64,000 nucleotides of DNA from Yersinia rohdei ATCC 43380. GTDB taxonomy: Bacteria > Pseudomonadota > Gammaproteobacteria > Enterobacterales > Enterobacteriaceae. Below the pieces are notes generated by a model. That model made no database searches. It was not told the origin of the DNA and saw nothing but the letters and a program-made list of their open reading frames with translations. Both the position numbers and the translations under genes were made by a program. Location of the stretch: the NCBI RefSeq assembly GCF_000173775.1, contig NZ_ACCD01000007.1:62001-126000 (forward strand), given 5' to 3'. Shown in pieces: positions 18,714-26,750 of this stretch. Each line of letters begins with the position of its first letter. Positions within the stretch are counted from its first letter, which is position 1.

Positions 18714-18758
18714 AAAAAGGCTGTGACGCTATATATCCATAGATAACGGCACAGCCTA
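18714..18758 (-). terminator. Intra-operon terminator/attenuator between glpT and glpQ
   Basis: Read on the minus strand, AGGCTGTG...CACAGCCT forms an 8-base stem followed by TTTTTT, the form of a Rho-independent terminator in the direction glpT to glpQ. It lies 87 bases after the glpT stop. This predicts partial termination before glpQ, or that glpQ has a further promoter. Confidence 0.7.
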
Positions 18759-18844
18759 TTGCACAACTTAATTCGAGTTTACTTATTTGATATTAAGGTG
18801 GATTTCCCCACCTGTAATAGCCACTGTTGTGAGTGTAAATCAAC

Positions 18845-20200
18845 TTACAACTCTTGTTTTCTTGCCATTTCTTCGTGATGTTTTTTCTCGCTGAACATCA
18901 CCACGATCAATAACAATACGGCCAGAATACTGCCGCCAATCATGACCATAAAGCCACCGTCCCAACCGAAGTAGTCAACGGTGTAACCTACGATGGCACT
19001 GGCTGCAACCGAACCGCCCAGATAGCCGAACAAGCCAGTAAAGCCGGCTGCTGTCCCTGCTGCTTTTTTCGGTGCTAATTCAAGAGCATGCAGACCAATT
19101 AACATTACCGGGCCGTAAATAAGGAAGCCGATAGTTATCATACAGGCCATATCGATACCCGGATTACCCACTGGGTTTAGCCAGTAAATAATGGTCGCGA
19201 TAGTCACCAACGTCATAAAGAACACGCCGGTTGCACCACGGTTGCCTTTAAACACTTTGTCAGACATCCAACCGCACAGCAGTGTCCCTGGGATACCCGC
19301 GTATTCATACAGGAAATAAGCCCAAGACGATTTATCCAATGCGAAGTGTTTGACTTCTTTCAGGTAGGTCGGTGACCAGTCGAGGATGCCGTAACGCAGC
19401 AAATAGACAAACACGTTAGCAACCGCGATATACCACAACAGTTTGTTGGGTAAAATGTATTGCATGAAGATTTGCTTAGCAGTCAGCTCTTCTTCTGCGG
19501 CTACCGTATAGTCATCCGGATAGTCATTTTTGTATTCTTCAATGGGTGGTAAACCGACGGATTGCGGGGTGTCGCGCATCAAACCAAAGACAATCAATGC
19601 GACTAAAATAGCACCGAACGCGGGCATATATAACGCGGCTTTCCAGTCATTAAACCAAGCCATCCCAAGCAAGAACAGCAGTGGCGGCAAACCCCCGCCG
19701 ACGTTATGGGCGCAGTTCCAGATAGAAACAATTCCACCACGTTCTTTCTTCGACCACCAGTGCACCATAGTACGGCCACATGGCGGCCACCCCATGCCCT
19801 GGAACCAGCCGCATAAGAACAGCAGCACAAACATCACGGCGATACTGGAGGTTGCCCAAGGCACAAAGCCCATAAACAGCATCACAGCCGCGGAGAGTAT
19901 CAAACCAGCAGAGAGGAAGACCCGTGGGTTGGAGCGGTCAGAAACCGAACCCATGATGAATTTAGAGAAACCATAAGCGATCGAAATACCGGATAGCGCG
20001 AAACCCAGATCCCCGCGAGAGAATCCTTGCTCGATCAAATACGGCATGGCCAGAGTAAAGTTTTTACGTACCAGATAGTAGGCGGCATAACCGAAGAAGA
20101 TACCCATGAAGATTTGCCAGCGTAAGCGGCGGTAAGTCGGGTCAACCTGGTCTGTGGGAAGCCGCGCGATATGTGGCGCGGGCTTAAAAATACTCAACAT
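18845..20200 (-). CDS. glpT: Glycerol-3-phosphate/phosphate antiporter GlpT
   Basis: A 451-residue major facilitator superfamily antiporter (E. coli 452) with twelve membrane segments. The N-terminal part reads [20 protein letters not shown], and the organophosphate:Pi antiporter signature [15 protein letters not shown] is present. It imports glycerol-3-phosphate in exchange for phosphate. It is transcribed divergently from glpABC across a region with CRP-like and GlpR-like sites. Gene order is that of the E. coli glpTQ/glpABC locus. Confidence 0.97.
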   Translation of the reverse strand: MLSIFKPAPHIARLPTDQVDPTYRRLRWQIFMGIFFGYAAYYLVRKNFTLAMPYLIEQGFSRGDLGFALSGISIAYGFSKFIMGSVSDRSNPRVFLSAGLILSAAVMLFMGFVPWATSSIAVMFVLLFLCGWFQGMGWPPCGRTMVHWWSKKERGGIVSIWNCAHNVGGGLPPLLFLLGMAWFNDWKAALYMPAFGAILVALIVFGLMRDTPQSVGLPPIEEYKNDYPDDYTVAAEEELTAKQIFMQYILPNKLLWYIAVANVFVYLLRYGILDWSPTYLKEVKHFALDKSSWAYFLYEYAGIPGTLLCGWMSDKVFKGNRGATGVFFMTLVTIATIIYWLNPVGNPGIDMACMITIGFLIYGPVMLIGLHALELAPKKAAGTAAGFTGLFGYLGGSVAASAIVGYTVDYFGWDGGFMVMIGGSILAVLLLIVVMFSEKKHHEEMARKQEL

Positions 20201-20284
20201 TGAGTGCCTCCGATGGCTTTTGTTGTTTTGACTCCGGTATAGCCTGGTATCTACCCGGTGGTTATACGACTAGTTGTTGTCGTT

Positions 20285-20304
20285 TATGTTCCATAACGAA
20301 CGCT
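20285..20304. promoter_or_regulatory. GlpR operator-like site (glpT side)
   Basis: TATGTTCCATAACGAACGCT closely fits the GlpR operator pattern (ATGTTCG-WTAW-CGAACAT) with mismatches at the ends. It lies 81 bases upstream of the glpT start codon in the divergent control region. Confidence 0.65.
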
Positions 20305-20424
20305 ATGCTAGATAAATTCTTGAGTCTTATCTGTGAGTGATGGCGCATTTGTTACAGTTATATGAAAGCGGCGGCAATTTTGAGCGATTGGTTAACATTT
20401 TGAAACCTGTAATAAGAAATTCCT

Positions 20425-20440
20425 TGTGACTTTGATCACA
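20425..20440. promoter_or_regulatory. CRP site in the glpT/glpA divergent region
   Basis: TGTGACTTTGATCACA is a perfect TGTGA-N6-TCACA palindrome near the middle of the divergent intergenic region. Both divergent glp operons are CRP-dependent in E. coli, so function is likely for one or both. Confidence 0.85.
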
Positions 20441-20484
20441 ATCATGGTTTTTAAACACCATTTCACTTTCGTTTTTGGTTCGTT

Positions 20485-20504
20485 TTTGTTCCTTATCAAA
20501 CAAT
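20485..20504. promoter_or_regulatory. GlpR operator-like site (glpA side)
   Basis: TTTGTTCCTTATCAAACAAT is a degenerate dyad with GlpR-like half-sites TTTGTTC / CAAACAA around a TTAT centre, 73 bases before the glpA start. Weaker than the site at 20285-20304; assignment depends on position. Confidence 0.45.
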
Positions 20505-20576
20505 AGCCATGAAGACTGTGTCTAAATAGACTCATATTTAGCCGACAGGCGGCTGTCTGATAATGTGGGGTCTTTC

Positions 20577-22232
20577 ATGACGAACAGTTCTCCTTACACT
20601 GAAACGGATGTCATCATCATTGGTGGTGGAGCGACCGGTGCCGGGATTGCCCGAGACTGCGCCCGCCGTGGTTTGGCTTGTACTTTGCTCGAGAGGCATG
20701 ACATTGCCACTGGGGCCACGGGTCGCAATCATGGCTTATTACACAGTGGCGCGCGCTATGCCGTGACAGATGGTGAATCCGCCCGTGAATGTATTGAAGA
20801 AAACCGCATCCTGAAACGTATTGCTCGCCATTGTATTGAGCAAACGGATGGTTTGTTTATCACCTTACCAGAAGATTCGCTGGAGTATCAGACACAATTT
20901 ATTGCCCGCTGTCAGGACGCCGGCATTGAAGCTGAAGCTATTGATCCTAAGCTGGCTTTGCGCCTGGAACCCGCCGCTAATCCTTCTTTGATTGCGGCAG
21001 TGCGGGTGCCGGATGGCACTGTTGATCCCTTCCGCTTAACTGCGGCGAATATGCTCGATGCCCGTGAGAAAGGCGCAAAAATTCTAACCTATCATGAGGT
21101 TATAGGGTTGCTGCGCCAAGGTGACCGCGTGAGTGGTGTCCGTGTTTTCGATCATAAAAATCAACGCCAATATGATATTCATGCGCTGATAGTCGTGAAT
21201 GCTGCGGGGATCTGGGGGCAACACATTGCCGAATATGCCGACTTGCGGATCCGCATGTTCCCGGCCAAAGGCGCGCTGTTGATCCTTGGGCATAGGATCA
21301 ACAACATGGTTATCAACCGCTGCCGCAAACCGGCAGACGCCGACATTCTGGTGCCGGGCGATACCATTTCACTGATAGGCACCACCTCCACACACATCGA
21401 ATATGACCAGATAGACAATATGCTCGTCACCCCGCAAGAGGTGGATACCTTAATTCGTGAAGGGTCAAAACTGTCTCCGCAATTGGCACAAACGCGCATT
21501 TTACGTGCTTATGCCGGGGTAAGGCCCTTGGTTGCCAGTGATGATGACCCTTCAGGGCGTAATGTTAGCCGTGGCATCGTCTTGTTGGATCACGCCAGCC
21601 GTGATGGGCTGGAGGGCTTTATTACCATTACCGGCGGTAAATTAATGACTTACCGGCTGATGGCCGAATGGGCAACAGATAAAATATGTGAAAAACTGGG
21701 GGTGACGACCACTTGCACCACAGCGCAAGAGCCACTACCTGGCTCACAACAATCAACAGAACAGACACTCACTAAAGTGATTTCTTTGCCCGCCAGCATT
21801 CGCGGGTCTGCGGTTTATCGCCATGGTGACCGCGCCACACAGTTATTGGCGGGTAATCGTCTGGATAACAGCTTGGTCTGTGAATGCGAAGCGGTCACCG
21901 CCGGTGAAGTGCGCTATGCCATTGAATCGCTTTCAGTCAATAACTTGCTGGATTTACGCCGCCGCACCCGTGTCGGCATGGGCACCTGTCAGGGGGAGCT
22001 TTGTGCTTGCCGAGCCGCCGGTCTACTCAACCGCTTTAAAGTGACGACCCCGCAACAATCTCGCGCACAACTGGTGCAATTCCTTAATGAGCGCTGGAAA
22101 GGCGTGCGTCCAATAGCTTGGGGTGATGCGTTGCGGGAAAGTGAGTTTACTCATTGGGTGTATCAAGGACTTTGTGGGCTGGATGACACGCCATGTGCCG
22201 CGAGTGCTCAGGAGAAACACGATGAAATTTGA
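20577..22232 (+). CDS. glpA: Anaerobic glycerol-3-phosphate dehydrogenase subunit A
   Basis: The FAD-dependent catalytic subunit that oxidises glycerol-3-phosphate to dihydroxyacetone phosphate under anaerobic conditions, with GlpB and GlpC delivering electrons to the quinone pool. 551 residues from the ATG at 20577 (E. coli 542), preceded by GGGG; a GTG at 20565 is less likely. The Rossmann motif DVIIIGGGATGAGIARD is at about residues 12-28. A C-terminal BFD-type [2Fe-2S] segment has cysteines in LVCECEAVTAG and GTCQGELCACRAAG. Its end overlaps glpB by 11 bases. Confidence 0.97.
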   Translation: MTNSSPYTETDVIIIGGGATGAGIARDCARRGLACTLLERHDIATGATGRNHGLLHSGARYAVTDGESARECIEENRILKRIARHCIEQTDGLFITLPEDSLEYQTQFIARCQDAGIEAEAIDPKLALRLEPAANPSLIAAVRVPDGTVDPFRLTAANMLDAREKGAKILTYHEVIGLLRQGDRVSGVRVFDHKNQRQYDIHALIVVNAAGIWGQHIAEYADLRIRMFPAKGALLILGHRINNMVINRCRKPADADILVPGDTISLIGTTSTHIEYDQIDNMLVTPQEVDTLIREGSKLSPQLAQTRILRAYAGVRPLVASDDDPSGRNVSRGIVLLDHASRDGLEGFITITGGKLMTYRLMAEWATDKICEKLGVTTTCTTAQEPLPGSQQSTEQTLTKVISLPASIRGSAVYRHGDRATQLLAGNRLDNSLVCECEAVTAGEVRYAIESLSVNNLLDLRRRTRVGMGTCQGELCACRAAGLLNRFKVTTPQQSRAQLVQFLNERWKGVRPIAWGDALRESEFTHWVYQGLCGLDDTPCAASAQEKHDEI

Positions 22233-23496
22233 TGTGATCATCATCGGGGGGGGATTAGCAGGGCTGGCCTGTGGGATCCGCCTGGCTGAACAAGGTAAAT
22301 ACTGCGCGATTGTCAGCGCAGGCCAAAATTCGCTGCACTTTTCCTCCGGCTCTTTAGATTTATTGGCAAAATTACCGGATGGCCGAGCTGTCAGCCAACC
22401 ACTTTCAGCTCTGGAAGCATTAGCAGAATTAGCGCCGGAACACCCTTATAGCAAAATGGGAAAAAGCGGGCAGGTGGGTGAGTTAGCACAACAAGCTGAA
22501 TCTCTGTTACAGCGCTGCGGCCTGAAATTAGTGGGTAGCGCGACGCAAAATCACTTGCGCCTCACACCTTTGGGGATTTGCCGACCAACCTGGCTTAGCC
22601 CAGCAGATATCCCGGTTGCACCTTTAACCGGCCCACTGCCGTGGAAAAAAGTCGCGGTGATTGGCATCGAAGGTTTCCTGGATTTCCAACCGCAAATGGT
22701 CGCCAGTGCCTTGCAGGAGCAGGGGGTTGAGGTCACGTCAGATTATCTGCATCTGCCCGCACTGGATACTTTGCGGGATAATCCCAGCGAATTTCGTGCG
22801 GTAAATATTGCCCGAGTCTTGGATAAACCAGAAAACCTGCAACCACTGGCAGACGAGTTAATGCGTTTGTCATCTGCTGCGGAAATGATTTTATTACCTG
22901 CCTGTATTGGGCTGGATGAATCGACCCCGCTGGAGGCACTGAGAGCTGCAGTAGGCAAGCCGATTCAATTGCTTCCCACACTGCCGCCGTCATTACTTGG
23001 CATGCGGCTACATCAGGCCTTACGCCATCGTTTTCAACAACTTGGCGGCATAGTCATGCCGGGTGATGCGGTATTGCGTGCTGAGCTGGTGGGCAACCGG
23101 ATTACTGGGCTATATAGCCGCAATCATGGTGATATTCCATTGCGTGCTGCCCAGATGGTGCTGGCCAGTGGCAGTTTCTTCAGTAATGGGCTGGTGGCAA
23201 CCTTTGAACATGTCTACGAGCCGATACTGGATTTAGATATTTTATCACTACCCAATCGCGCCGATTGGAGCCACAGCAATATGTTTGCGCCACAGCCTTA
23301 TCTGCAATTTGGTGTTAACACCGATAGCCACTTACGGGCGCTGCGTGGCGGCACGGCACTGGATAATCTGTATGTTATTGGCGCAGTACTAGGAGGGTTC
23401 GACCCGCTACAACAAGGCTGTGGTGCTGGGGTTTCCCTCACCAGTGCCTTATTCGTGGCCGAGCAAATTGCCCGCGCTATGGAGGTGACATTATGA
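22222..23496 (+). CDS. glpB: Anaerobic glycerol-3-phosphate dehydrogenase subunit B
   Basis: 424 residues from the ATG at 22222 (MKFDVIIIGGGLAGLACGIR), preceded by GGAG at 22211-22214; the open frame extends 33 codons into glpA but the extension is spurious. The N-terminal dinucleotide-binding motif GGGLAGLACG is clear. Further family blocks include SLDLLAKLPDGR and GGFDPLQQGCGAGVSLTSAL near the end. GlpB is the flavoprotein subunit that passes electrons to the membrane-anchoring GlpC. It overlaps both neighbours, so expression of the complex is translationally coupled. Confidence 0.95.
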   Translation: MKFDVIIIGGGLAGLACGIRLAEQGKYCAIVSAGQNSLHFSSGSLDLLAKLPDGRAVSQPLSALEALAELAPEHPYSKMGKSGQVGELAQQAESLLQRCGLKLVGSATQNHLRLTPLGICRPTWLSPADIPVAPLTGPLPWKKVAVIGIEGFLDFQPQMVASALQEQGVEVTSDYLHLPALDTLRDNPSEFRAVNIARVLDKPENLQPLADELMRLSSAAEMILLPACIGLDESTPLEALRAAVGKPIQLLPTLPPSLLGMRLHQALRHRFQQLGGIVMPGDAVLRAELVGNRITGLYSRNHGDIPLRAAQMVLASGSFFSNGLVATFEHVYEPILDLDILSLPNRADWSHSNMFAPQPYLQFGVNTDSHLRALRGGTALDNLYVIGAVLGGFDPLQQGCGAGVSLTSALFVAEQIARAMEVTL

Positions 23497-24755
23497 CGTG
23501 GTTACCGCAGTCCGAAGACCGGCAGGATACACATTTGGCACGAGATAACAGTTTTGAAAGTTGCATCAAATGCACGGTGTGCACCACTTATTGCCCAGTA
23601 GCGAAGGTTAATCCGCTTTATCCTGGGCCAAAACAAGCCGGCCCTGATGGTGAGCGCCTGCGCCTAAAAGATCCCGCACTCTATGACGAGGCCCTAAAAT
23701 ATTGTACTAACTGCAAACGTTGCGAAGTGGCTTGCCCTTCGGATGTTAAAATCGGCGACATCATCCAGCGCGCGAAAGCCAGTTACAGCAGCAATAAACC
23801 CAAACTGCGCGATGCTATCCTTAGCCACACTGACCTCATGGGCAGCCTCTCAACCCCATTTGCGCCGGTTATTAATGCGGTCACGGGGTTAAAACCCGTG
23901 CGCGCCTTGCTGGATAAAGCGCTGAAAATTGATCATCGCCGCGAATTACCCAAATATTCCTTTGGCACCTTCCGGCGCTGGTATCGCAAACAAGCCGAAA
24001 AACAGCAGCAATATCCTGAACAAGTGGCATTCTTTCATGGCTGCTTTGTTAACTACAATCACCCGCAGTTGGGTAAGGATTTAGTCAGCGTATTCAATGC
24101 GATGAACATCGGCGTGCAATTACTGAAACGGGAAAAATGCTGCGGTGTGCCGCTGATTGCGAATGGCTTTATCGAGCAGGCGAAAAAACAGGCGCGGGTC
24201 AATCTGGAATCCCTGACTGACGCGGTCATTGGCCGGGATATTCCGGTGGTTGCCACCTCCTCGAGCTGTACTTTTACGCTGAGAGATGAATATCCGCATT
24301 TATTGGATGTCGATACTGCACCAGTGCGCGACCGGGTAGAGCTGGCAACACGCTATATCTACCGCCTATTGGATCAAGGGCGAGAATTACCCTTAAAACC
24401 CCTGTTTTCGGCAAATAACACGCCACTACGCATTGCCTATCACACCCCTTGTCATATGGAGAAAATGGGCTGGACTGCCTATACCTTGGCATTGCTGCAG
24501 CGTATTCCTGGTATTGAGCTGGTGGTATTAGATTCTCAATGCTGTGGGATAGCCGGAACCTATGGTTTTAAATCAGAGAATTACACGACAGCCCAAGGGA
24601 TTGGCGCATCATTATTCCAGCAGATTGAAGCCAGTGGTGTTGATTTGGTGATTACCGACTGCGAAACCTGCAAATGGCAGATTGAAATGTCGACGAGTAA
24701 GAAATGCGAGCACCCGATTACGTTGCTGGCTCAAGCACTTACCCTTCGTCCTTGA
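23493..24755 (+). CDS. glpC: Anaerobic glycerol-3-phosphate dehydrogenase subunit C
   Basis: 420 residues (E. coli 396), starting at an ATG overlapping the glpB stop (ATGA). Two ferredoxin-type Cys clusters are visible, CIKCTVCTTYCP (about residues 25-36) and CTNCKRCEVACP (about 71-82). Two CCG-type domains follow with the motifs KCCGVPLI and SQCCGIAGTYG. GlpC anchors the dehydrogenase and transfers electrons to menaquinone. The N-terminus is about 20 residues longer than in E. coli. An intergenic repeat follows the stop. Confidence 0.96.
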   Translation: MTWLPQSEDRQDTHLARDNSFESCIKCTVCTTYCPVAKVNPLYPGPKQAGPDGERLRLKDPALYDEALKYCTNCKRCEVACPSDVKIGDIIQRAKASYSSNKPKLRDAILSHTDLMGSLSTPFAPVINAVTGLKPVRALLDKALKIDHRRELPKYSFGTFRRWYRKQAEKQQQYPEQVAFFHGCFVNYNHPQLGKDLVSVFNAMNIGVQLLKREKCCGVPLIANGFIEQAKKQARVNLESLTDAVIGRDIPVVATSSSCTFTLRDEYPHLLDVDTAPVRDRVELATRYIYRLLDQGRELPLKPLFSANNTPLRIAYHTPCHMEKMGWTAYTLALLQRIPGIELVVLDSQCCGIAGTYGFKSENYTTAQGIGASLFQQIEASGVDLVITDCETCKWQIEMSTSKKCEHPITLLAQALTLRP

Positions 24756-24756
24756 C

Positions 24757-24880
24757 GCAACAGCGTTATTAGCTGCTTTCACTCACCCGAATCAGTTCAT
24801 CAGGATGAGTTCATCGGGATGAGCCCATTTACCGCCTGGCTGTAACGCCAAGGATTTTGGATAGGTATTTGTCCTTGGCG
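24757..24880. repeat. Dispersed short intergenic repeat, copy B
   Basis: Shares the blocks TCACTCACCCGAATCA, GGCTGTAACGCCAAGGATTT and a nearby TTAG segment with copies A and C in the same order. It lies between the convergent glpC and dcrB genes and has an internal duplication of AGTTCATC.GGATGAG. Boundaries are approximate. Confidence 0.6.
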
Positions 24881-24901
24881 CTACAGTGCAGTGGCAGAAG
24901 A

Positions 24902-25426
24902 TTATTTCAGCTTTAAGGTGCTGATAATAGATTCTGCTTCTGTCTGTGCTTGTTGCTGATTCTCTGCGGGCAGCGTAATTTGCATAGTAATCAAATGATT
25001 ATTAACTCTCCCCATCAAAACTGACGAATAAGCTTTGGCACCGCCGCTGGTAATAATGCTATCCAATTGTTGGAAAGGCTGCCCATCGATTTTGATGGCT
25101 TTGTTCGTCACCACCTGCAGATTGGCGTCACGGGCGCGCTGCTGTTCAGCCAGGCGCGCGGTCAGCACATCCAAACCTTCATTGGTATCATCGCCTAAAA
25201 TCACGATAACGGCTTTATCGCCAGTTTTATTGGCAAAAACGTGCATATTGTTAGCTTGACTGCCCATTTTCCCGCTTTGGTCAGATAAATCTGCCGGTAA
25301 GACAAAAGCAACATTACCCTCCAACAGACTGACCGGCTGGCCGACATTATTATCGCTGCTACCATCACAGGCACTTAATCCTGCAACCAGCAGGCCGACG
25401 GCGAGAAACTTGGTTATTTTATGCAT
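24902..25426 (-). CDS. dcrB: Lipoprotein DcrB
   Basis: 174 residues with a lipoprotein signal peptide; the lipobox is GLSAC with lipidated C20. The mature part matches DcrB ([22 protein letters not shown]-type segment, [26 protein letters not shown]). E. coli DcrB is a periplasm-facing lipoprotein identified as needed for phage C1/C6 adsorption or DNA injection; its cellular function is not well defined. It is on the same strand as yhhQ, 60 bases downstream, as in E. coli. Confidence 0.92.
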   Translation of the reverse strand: MHKITKFLAVGLLVAGLSACDGSSDNNVGQPVSLLEGNVAFVLPADLSDQSGKMGSQANNMHVFANKTGDKAVIVILGDDTNEGLDVLTARLAEQQRARDANLQVVTNKAIKIDGQPFQQLDSIITSGGAKAYSSVLMGRVNNHLITMQITLPAENQQQAQTEAESIISTLKLK

Positions 25427-25486
25427 GAGAATCCCTTATTGATGATTAATAGCCTTATCGCACCTTATTCAGACGCCAAAATCAAT

Positions 25487-26167
25487 CTATTGTTCAGCAT
25501 GACTCACTTGAGTTAGCGCTTGCTGACCGGTTTTTCGGGCAAAATATTTCAATAACACATTGAGCATTACGCCATAAGCAGGCAGGAAGAACAACATGCA
25601 AATCAGTAGCTTGAAGGTGTAATCCACCAAAGCTATTTCTACCCAATTGGCCGCCATAAATGGATCTGTACTGCGATAGAAAGCAATAAAGAAGAACGCC
25701 AGAGTGTCACTGATATTGCCAAAGAACATGGCTGCTGTGGGGGCTACCCACCAGGCGCTGCGCTGACGCAGGCGGTTAAATACTTGAACATCAAGGATTT
25801 GCCCAAGGACATAAGCCATAAAACTGGCCGCGGCTATTCGGGCTACAAATAAATTAAAACTGGTTAATGCCGGGAATCCTTGCCAGCTGCCTTGGTAAAA
25901 CAGGGCTGAAATAAGATACGAAATTAACAGCGCAGGCACCATGACGGACAAAATAATCCGGCGCGCCAAAGGGGCACCAAAAATCCGCACCGTCAGGTCG
26001 GTGGCTAAGAAAATAAACGGAAAGGTAAAAGCGCCCCATGTGGTGTGAAAACCGAAGATAGCAATCGGTAATTGCACCAGATAGTTGCTGGAAGTAATGA
26101 TGACAATATGGAATAGCGACAGCCATACCAAAGCGGTCATCCGCTGTTGGGCAGTAAACGAAAACAT
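25487..26167 (-). CDS. yhhQ: Queuosine-precursor transporter YhhQ
   Basis: 226 residues from the ATG at 26167 (MFSFTAQQRMTALVWLSLFH), preceded by AAAGGT. The open frame extends 46 codons upstream, but those residues look non-coding and cross the PurR-like site. There are six hydrophobic segments with family blocks FHTTWGAFTFPFIFLATDLTVR and GNISDTLAFFFIAF. The family imports queuosine precursors (preQ0/preQ1) across the inner membrane. A PurR-like box lies about 115 bases upstream. Confidence 0.92.
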   Translation of the reverse strand: MFSFTAQQRMTALVWLSLFHIVIITSSNYLVQLPIAIFGFHTTWGAFTFPFIFLATDLTVRIFGAPLARRIILSVMVPALLISYLISALFYQGSWQGFPALTSFNLFVARIAAASFMAYVLGQILDVQVFNRLRQRSAWWVAPTAAMFFGNISDTLAFFFIAFYRSTDPFMAANWVEIALVDYTFKLLICMLFFLPAYGVMLNVLLKYFARKTGQQALTQVSHAEQ

Positions 26168-26280
26168 AAATGTGACCTTTTTGGTTATTGGGGTGAGGGA
26201 ACCCAAACAAAATGTGCCGCAACTTTTGCGACGCGGCGGCATAATACGTGTTTGCGCAACTAATGCAATGGTTAATTTTA

Positions 26281-26296
26281 ACGCAAACGTTAGCGC
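26281..26296. promoter_or_regulatory. PurR-like operator upstream of yhhQ
   Basis: ACGCAAACGTTAGCGC differs in two of 16 positions from the near-palindromic PurR consensus ACGCAAACGTTTGCGT. It lies 114 bases upstream of the yhhQ start and about 180 bases from tusA. Purine-repressor control of a deazapurine transporter makes sense biologically, but this is inference. Confidence 0.65.
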
Positions 26297-26336
26297 GGCT
26301 TGCACCTGGAAACCGGCAGAGTAAACTATGCCGCTT

Positions 26337-26432
26337 TATACCCTTCGAACTCATCCAAATCACTTGCTTGAGTCAATTCATCGGAATTTTTTTGCAGGCG
26401 GCCTATCAGCAAAACTAATTTCTATGGGTATA
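26337..26432. repeat. Short palindromic repeat with TATACCC/GGGTATA ends, copy D
   Basis: A 96-base segment bounded by TATACCC and GGGTATA inverted ends. Its interior (ATCACTTGCTTGAGTCAATTC, then ATCGG, then GCAGG.GGCC) resembles copy C near 53976-54090. It lies between yhhQ and tusA. It appears to be a diverged member of the same family as copies A-C and shares its termini with the ERIC-like element at 8157-8225. Confidence 0.5.
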
Positions 26433-26473
26433 GATTGGCATTAACCCGATTACTGATACATAAGAGAACTGCA

Positions 26474-26728
26474 ATGACCGATATTTTTGCCAATCCGGAT
26501 AAAACCCTTGATGCACTAGGGCTGCGCTGCCCGGAGCCTGTAATGATGGTGCGTAAAACAGTCCGGCAAATGGAAGAGGGCCAAACCCTGTTGATTATTG
26601 CAGACGATCCCGCCACCACCCGTGACATCCCCGGTTTCTGCCGCTTTATGGAGCACCAACTACTGGCGCAAGATACCGCACAGACTCCCTATCGGTATCT
26701 GGTCAAAAAAGGGGCAAAAGCAAACTAA
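26474..26728 (+). CDS. tusA: Sulfur carrier protein TusA
   Basis: 84 residues from the ATG at 26474 ([20 protein letters not shown]). The CPxP motif with catalytic C19 sits in [11 protein letters not shown], the same residue number as in E. coli. TusA accepts persulfide sulfur from IscS and passes it to TusBCD for 2-thiolation of tRNA wobble uridine, and also supports molybdenum cofactor synthesis. An in-frame start 13 codons upstream is unsupported. It is convergent with zntA, with only 22 bases between the stops. Confidence 0.95.
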   Translation: MTDIFANPDKTLDALGLRCPEPVMMVRKTVRQMEEGQTLLIIADDPATTRDIPGFCRFMEHQLLAQDTAQTPYRYLVKKGAKAN

Positions 26729-26750
26729 TCTTTTGCTTTCGCCCATGTTT

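Noticed and set aside
26168-26280. preQ1 riboswitch upstream of yhhQ
   Set aside because: No compact pseudoknot-like leader with the preQ1 aptamer pattern was seen; a PurR-like box explains regulation better.
26168-26305. N-terminal extension of yhhQ (46 codons)
   Set aside because: It crosses the PurR-like site, does not resemble the family, and the ATG at 26167 gives the family length.
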